Of a stretch of 33,649 nt of DNA, positions 29,606 through 33,649 are shown piece by piece. The notes under the pieces were generated by a model, which was not told the DNA's origin, ran no database searches, and saw only the letters and a program-made list of their open reading frames with translations. Each line of letters starts with the position of its first letter. Within the stretch, counting starts at the first letter, position 1. The stretch is from Mariprofundaceae bacterium. Lineage in GTDB: Bacteria > Pseudomonadota > Zetaproteobacteria > Mariprofundales > Mariprofundaceae. Location of the stretch: NCBI GenBank assembly GCA_015488375.1, contig WFNX01000026.1, positions 1 through 33,649 of the forward strand. The letters run 5' to 3'. The translations under genes were made by a program, and so were the position numbers.

Positions 29606-30197
29606 GGTGCGCTGGGGAAGCGATGTTGGAGCCCTCAGAGCCCACCTGGCATATATTGCTGGTGGAAAGAGCAAGGTACTCGCCAACGGCGAGCGAGTTT
29701 ATCCCGCCAAGAGCATCAAGGATGGCGCTTCGCGAAAATCATACCTGGCAAAGCACAAATATTTTCTGGAACCGAAAGGGAAAGGCAGACGATCAAAAAC
29801 AACCGATCTTCGAATGATCATGTCATTTCAAGGAGCACTTCCAAAAAACGCTCACAAAATCGCCATCGAATTCCTGAAAGAGAACTTTCCCAACATGTGC
29901 GCCACCTATGCAATCCATTCCAAGCCGGTTAAAAAGAACGCCGCAGGAGACAAGCAGGCAGGCTGGCACATTCACTATGTCATCTGTCCCCGCAAGCCGG
30001 ATGGAAAGATGCTGCGACTTCGCAAACAAGAGCTGAAAGAGCTAAAAGCTGCTTATCACGACCTTGCTCTTCGCCATCAACTCAAAACAGGATGGGAGGT
30101 TCAACTAAAGGAAACTGCAGAAAAAGAAATGGCTTGGCCAAACGGGCCAAGCCAGTTAGGTACCCACAGCAACTCAAGAAATTTATTGGTTAAATAA
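29598..30197 (+). CDS. Minimal HUH relaxase-like protein (about 199 aa)
   Basis: LRAHLAYIAGGK near N-terminus, MIMSFQGALPKNAHKIAIEFLKENFP, TYAIHSKP...GWHIHYVICP (H..../HxH triad-like) as in MOBP/MobA relaxases. Start at 29598, not 29181. Confidence 0.6.
   Translation: MIKVRWGSDVGALRAHLAYIAGGKSKVLANGERVYPAKSIKDGASRKSYLAKHKYFLEPKGKGRRSKTTDLRMIMSFQGALPKNAHKIAIEFLKENFPNMCATYAIHSKPVKKNAAGDKQAGWHIHYVICPRKPDGKMLRLRKQELKELKAAYHDLALRHQLKTGWEVQLKETAEKEMAWPNGPSQLGTHSNSRNLLVK
30121..30154 (-). terminator. Intrinsic terminator for lipoprotein gene, embedded in relaxase-like ORF
   Basis: Minus strand TGGCTTGGCC-cgttt-GGCCAAGCCA followed by TTTCTTTTT; perfect 10-bp stem. Confidence 0.75.
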
Positions 30198-30578
30198 TCC
30201 TGTCTTATGCTTAACGGCAGCTTCACTCATTTTAGCTTTTTTAACCACCATATGTTCATCAAACAAAATCGTTAGCTCTTTCTTAGTTCCACTAGCGGTA
30301 CCGCCAAACGAACTAATTATCGGGATATAGCTGATCGCATCAGCGCTCACCTTTTCAAAATCATACTTCCAGATCTCAAGACCATTTCCTGTAAAACTTG
30401 TAGAATTAGGCTCACCGAACATATTTTTCACTTCACTAGCAGTAGTCTTTCCTTCGATTACTTTTTGAGAAATCGACTGACTATCCTCGTGCCTCAAAGC
30501 CTCATTTCCACTCGAAGCACACCCTGCCAAAAGACCTAGCCCTGCAATCACAATCGTACTTTTTATAAATATATTCAA
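30183..30578 (-). CDS. Lipoprotein with SmpA/OmlA (BamE)-like domain
   Basis: Lipobox LLAGC after hydrophobic stretch; VIEGKTTASEVKNMFGEPNSTSFTGNGLEIWKYDF resembles SmpA/OmlA fold. TTG start 30578 with AGGGGGG upstream preferred over ORF start 30608. Confidence 0.65.
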   Translation of the reverse strand: MNIFIKSTIVIAGLGLLAGCASSGNEALRHEDSQSISQKVIEGKTTASEVKNMFGEPNSTSFTGNGLEIWKYDFEKVSADAISYIPIISSFGGTASGTKKELTILFDEHMVVKKAKMSEAAVKHKTGLFNQ

Positions 30579-30776
30579 AATCAACCCCCCTAAAGAATCA
30601 ACAAACACCCAATGGCATTTTGAATTGCAATAATAGACAATAACCCCATAAAAGCAACGTAATACATCGACAGTCTAACCAGCTGAATCCTCCTCCTATC
30701 GTCGGACGATTAGCTCCCTGCGGGGCAACATTTATTATATTGAGTTCGCTATCGCTACATATCTGATGGCACCGTA

Positions 30777-31751
30777 TTACACACTTTTCGGTTTCCAGAG
30801 GTCAGGGTGATTGTAGACAGTTTTTCTGCTCAGGCCACTCAGCTTTGCAATAGCGGTAGACCCTACTTTCTTACCCTCACTGCGTAACTGCTCCACCGCT
30901 TCGAGAATCTTACGCTCAGTCTCGGTTGCACGCTGCTGGTTGGCATAAGCCGCTCCAAGAGCCTGCTTCTCTTTGAGAGGCAAATCAGGGTTGATTTCCG
31001 CAGCACCTCGATTCTTTTGTACCCCGATACTGTTTCGATGCTTCCAGCTCCATTTGGCGATGCTTTTCGCTGTTGCCTTGACCTCTGAGAAAGGCAGCGG
31101 CTCCATAAAAAGGCTATTGCGATACTCGCATAGGCTGAGCACATCACGCTCCCAGCCCGAGAAGCTGAGGTAGCCCTTCACGGCCTTGTAAGCCCACACT
31201 CTCGCATCATTGAACAAGTCGCAGTTGCGGCTTTCATAAACAGACTCAGCGGTTTCGATTTCAAGTTCACTGATCGGATCGCAGTATTCCTCAATTTCAG
31301 GGAGGCCGTACCTCACATCACAACAGGTCATCCGCCATTTTTTCGACAGAGGGTTTTTGACCATCAGGCCAGCGTAATTTGGGTCGCCACCCATTGTCGC
31401 TGTCATACCCCGCCAGAGCGCTTTGAAGTATTTCTGAGGGGCGAGGCGTGCATTCTCGGAGAACAGTACTGGTGCATCCAGTTCGAAGAGCAGATGCGCG
31501 TGCGCATTCTCGGGGTTACTCAGAATGATGGTCGGATTAAGGCCGATTTCCTCGTAGGCCAGCGCGCCGCCTTCGTAGTCAACATCAATGACAATGTACC
31601 TGCGAAGAATCTGGTTCAGAGATACGTGGCTATATTGGAGCGCCAGCTCTCGGGGAAGCAATCGAGTCCCGTAGTCAAAGTCATTAGAACATCGAACCTT
31701 CTTGCCGAGGCTCTCTATGAATCGCTGTATCGGTGCCGGGTGTCCTTTCAC
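30777..31751 (-). CDS. ColE2-type plasmid replicase (Rep) with PriCT-like region and C-terminal HTH
   Basis: RRYIVIDVDYEGGALAYEEIGLNPTIILSNPENAHAHLLFELDAPV...WRGMTATMGGDPNYAGLMVKNPLSKKW...RDVLSLCEYRNSLFMEPLPFSEVKATAKSIAKWSWK...GSTAIAKLSGLSRKTVYNH. Confidence 0.82.
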   Translation of the reverse strand: MKGHPAPIQRFIESLGKKVRCSNDFDYGTRLLPRELALQYSHVSLNQILRRYIVIDVDYEGGALAYEEIGLNPTIILSNPENAHAHLLFELDAPVLFSENARLAPQKYFKALWRGMTATMGGDPNYAGLMVKNPLSKKWRMTCCDVRYGLPEIEEYCDPISELEIETAESVYESRNCDLFNDARVWAYKAVKGYLSFSGWERDVLSLCEYRNSLFMEPLPFSEVKATAKSIAKWSWKHRNSIGVQKNRGAAEINPDLPLKEKQALGAAYANQQRATETERKILEAVEQLRSEGKKVGSTAIAKLSGLSRKTVYNHPDLWKPKSV

Positions 31752-31807
31752 CCATGCACGTAACTAATTTTTTAGGAATTGCTACTCCGACCAGGAGTCG
31801 GCTGCGG

Positions 31808-31826
31808 GCCGCCCAATCCGGGCGGC
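31808..31826. repeat. Strong hairpin in the rep-attR intergenic region
   Basis: GCCGCCC-aatcc-GGGCGGC perfect 7-bp stem. Confidence 0.8.
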
Positions 31827-31978
31827 TAAAATCAGATCAAACGTGCGAGACGGAGCAGGGAACTATGGCCGAATGCGTGGAGGTCAGAGCCGGATGCCGC
31901 GGGACCATCCAAGGCATGCCATCTGCGTGTCCGCTAGGACGAGGCCCGCACGAGCTAAAATCAATCCTCCCGAAGCTC

Positions 31979-32001
31979 GAAAGTTGCACTATAGTTGCAG
32001 T
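31979..32001 (+). repeat. Right copy of 23-bp direct repeat, candidate integrase arm sites
   Basis: gaaaagttgcactatagttgcag, identical to 27494-27516. Confidence 0.8.
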
Positions 32002-32106
32002 GAAAGTGGGAACACCCGGGAATAACAAGGAATAATAATTAGTATAACTTCTTGTTTATAAAGGAATTATATTGTTTTCTTGAGGAATGAAAAAGAATAT
32101 ATTTCG

Positions 32107-32146
32107 CCATGTCAAGGTGGTGCTCTACCCCTGAGCTACGAGCCAA
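32107..32146 (-). repeat. attR: truncated tRNA-Val (5' half only), 40-bp direct repeat
   Basis: Same 40 bp; continues into non-tRNA sequence on the element side (TTCG|ccatgtc). Confidence 0.93.
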
Positions 32147-32177
32147 TAAAAGAACATCCCTTACGCGAGGGTGGCGA

Positions 32178-32206
32178 ATCGTATTGTCGCCCCTGCATAT
32201 GGTCAA
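32178..32206 (-). promoter_or_regulatory. Candidate original host promoter of tRNA-Val, now reading into the element
   Basis: Minus strand TTGACC -17 nt- TACGAT just upstream of the truncated tRNA copy. Confidence 0.45.
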
Positions 32207-32209
32207 GCC

Positions 32210-33556
32210 TCACGCCTGCACAATGGCGCGAATCCCCTGATACAGGGTATTGCCGGTTTCCTGCATCAAGGCATCATTTTCCGCCTCGACCATAATGCGC
32301 AGTTTCGGCTCGGTTCCGGACATGCGCACATTCAACCGGCCATGCCCCTGCAATGCATTTTCAGCCTGACGAATCAGCTTCTGCACGGCGGCATCCGCCA
32401 GGACATCACGGCGCTGCGGCAGTGTGATATTCCACAAATGCTGCGGAAACAACTGCATATCGGCTGCCAGTTCACTGAGCGGCCTGTTGTTATCGGACAT
32501 CGCACAAAGCAATTGCAATGCCGTCATCAGGCCATCACCGGTGGTATTATAATCCAGCAAAATCATATGCCCGGATTGCTCGCCACCAATATTGCAGCCA
32601 TGCTTGCGCATCATTTCCAGCACATAGCGGTCACCGACACTGGCTCTCAACATATCAATGCCGCGCGCCTGCAGGTAACGCTCCAGCCCCATATTGCTCA
32701 TGGTCGTCGTAACTACGGCACCACCCTGCAACCTGTCTTCCTGCAACGCGTGTTCGGCCAGGATGGCAATAATCCGGTCACCATCAACAATCCGTCCTGC
32801 CTCGTCGCAAACAATCAGGCGATCCGCATCACCATCAAGTGCAAAACCGATATCCGCGCCTGTTTCCAGCACTGTACGACTCATGACCTCCGGCGCTGTG
32901 GAGCCGCAGTCCTTATTGATATTCAGACCATCAGGCTGATCGAAAATCGATGTCACATGACAGCCAAGCTCGACAAACAAACGCTGGGCCACGCCATAGG
33001 CCGCACCATTGGCGCTATCGACCACCACCTTCATGCCATCGAAACGCAGGCCGCGCGGCAGTGATGCCTTGAGAAATTCGATATAGCGTCCCTTGGCATC
33101 ATCAATACGTTTGGCACGACCGATATTCAATGCCGGCGGCAATGGCGGCGGGTTATCCAGTTTCTGCTCGATCTCCAGTTCCACCTCATCCGGCAGCTTG
33201 AAGCCATCGGCTGCAAAAAACTTGATCCCGTTATCACCGGCCGGATTATGCGATGCAGACAACACCACGCCGGCATCAGCGCGCAGACTGCGTGTCAGGT
33301 ATGCCACTGCCGGTGTCGGTACCGGCCCGACCAGCAGCACATTCATGCCCTGTGCCGTCAGCCCCGCACACAATGCCGATTCAATCATATAACCGGACAG
33401 GCGTGTATCCTTACCGATCAGAATACTCGGCGTATGCTGCACATGGCCGGTCAACACATGACCGGCTGCACGCCCCAGTGCCAGCGCAAACTCCGCCGTC
33501 ATCGGCGCCTGATTCACTGTACCACGTACGCCGTCCGTACCGAAATACTTACGCAT
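32210..33556 (-). CDS. glmM: Phosphoglucosamine mutase
   Basis: MRKYFGTDGVRGTVNQAPMTAEFALALGRAAG...GVVLSASHNPAGDNGIKFF...FALDGDADRLIVCDEAG. Confidence 0.97.
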   Translation of the reverse strand: MRKYFGTDGVRGTVNQAPMTAEFALALGRAAGHVLTGHVQHTPSILIGKDTRLSGYMIESALCAGLTAQGMNVLLVGPVPTPAVAYLTRSLRADAGVVLSASHNPAGDNGIKFFAADGFKLPDEVELEIEQKLDNPPPLPPALNIGRAKRIDDAKGRYIEFLKASLPRGLRFDGMKVVVDSANGAAYGVAQRLFVELGCHVTSIFDQPDGLNINKDCGSTAPEVMSRTVLETGADIGFALDGDADRLIVCDEAGRIVDGDRIIAILAEHALQEDRLQGGAVVTTTMSNMGLERYLQARGIDMLRASVGDRYVLEMMRKHGCNIGGEQSGHMILLDYNTTGDGLMTALQLLCAMSDNNRPLSELAADMQLFPQHLWNITLPQRRDVLADAAVQKLIRQAENALQGHGRLNVRMSGTEPKLRIMVEAENDALMQETGNTLYQGIRAIVQA

Positions 33557-33649
33557 TACTCCTCCCCTTGATTCGTGCGATTGCCCGCCGCATCACGTAT
33601 AAGCACGCCGCGCACAATAAAACGGGCCTTTGGACTGGCCATGCGGATG
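33556..33649 (-). CDS. C-terminal end of gene upstream of glmM (truncated by window)
   Basis: Open frame ...IRMASPKARFIVRGVLIRDAAGNRTNQGEE* whose TAA overlaps the glmM ATG (TAATG); identity not determinable. Confidence 0.4.
   Translation of the reverse strand, partial: IRMASPKARFIVRGVLIRDAAGNRTNQGEE

Larger units (their letters stand above)
27405..32106. mobile_element. Integrative mobilizable element of about 4.7 kb integrated at the tRNA-Val 5' half
   Basis: 40-bp perfect direct repeats (27405-27444 and 32107-32146) enclose integrase, AlpA-like regulator, oriT-like site, relaxase-like protein, lipoprotein and Rep; surrounding genes are core. Confidence 0.88.

Noticed and set aside
31840-31925. 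GTGCGAGACGG and GAGCCGGATG resembling a group II intron 5' end and domain V start
   Set aside because: Spacing is far too short, the second strand of domain V is absent, and there is no reverse transcriptase/maturase.
31733-32035. 100-aa ORF MPGVLSPMHVTNFLGIATPT...
   Set aside because: Overlaps the rep start on the opposite strand and the structured block; no recognisable motif, codon usage driven by GC hairpins.
1-33649. CRISPR arrays or rRNA genes
   Set aside because: No regularly spaced repeats and no rRNA-like sequence were found.

Overview
The window is mostly ordinary proteobacterial core genome with two mobile insertions. Core genes in order: hisI(partial)-hisE, aat, HIT protein, DUF721/DciA-like protein, Tim44-like protein, rluC divergent from rne, rluD-pgeF-bamD, nucleotidyltransferase, rssA-like patatin, glnD, mutS, CPA2/Kef antiporter, rnhB, NfeD-like protein, pheT-pheS-rplT-rpmI-infC-thrS, tRNA-Val(GAC), glmM. 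Insertion 1 is an IS1182-type element of about 1.58 kb, flanked by CTAG, sitting between the kef-like gene and rnhB. Insertion 2 is the most interesting part: a compact element of about 4.7 kb (27405-32106) bounded by a 40-bp perfect direct repeat equal to the 5' half of the tRNA-Val gene. It encodes a tyrosine integrase, an AlpA/excisionase-like HTH protein, a candidate oriT with a MOBP-like TATCCTG|C nic motif, an uncharacterised 172-aa protein overlapping a very small HUH-relaxase-like gene, a lipoprotein and a ColE2-type Rep. It also has integrase arm-site-like repeats at both ends and a GC-rich structured non-coding block next to rep. It reads as a minimal integrative mobilizable replicon that targets the 5' half of a tRNA gene and apparently swaps the tRNA promoter. 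All calls come from reading the sequence and ORF translations; no database search was run.
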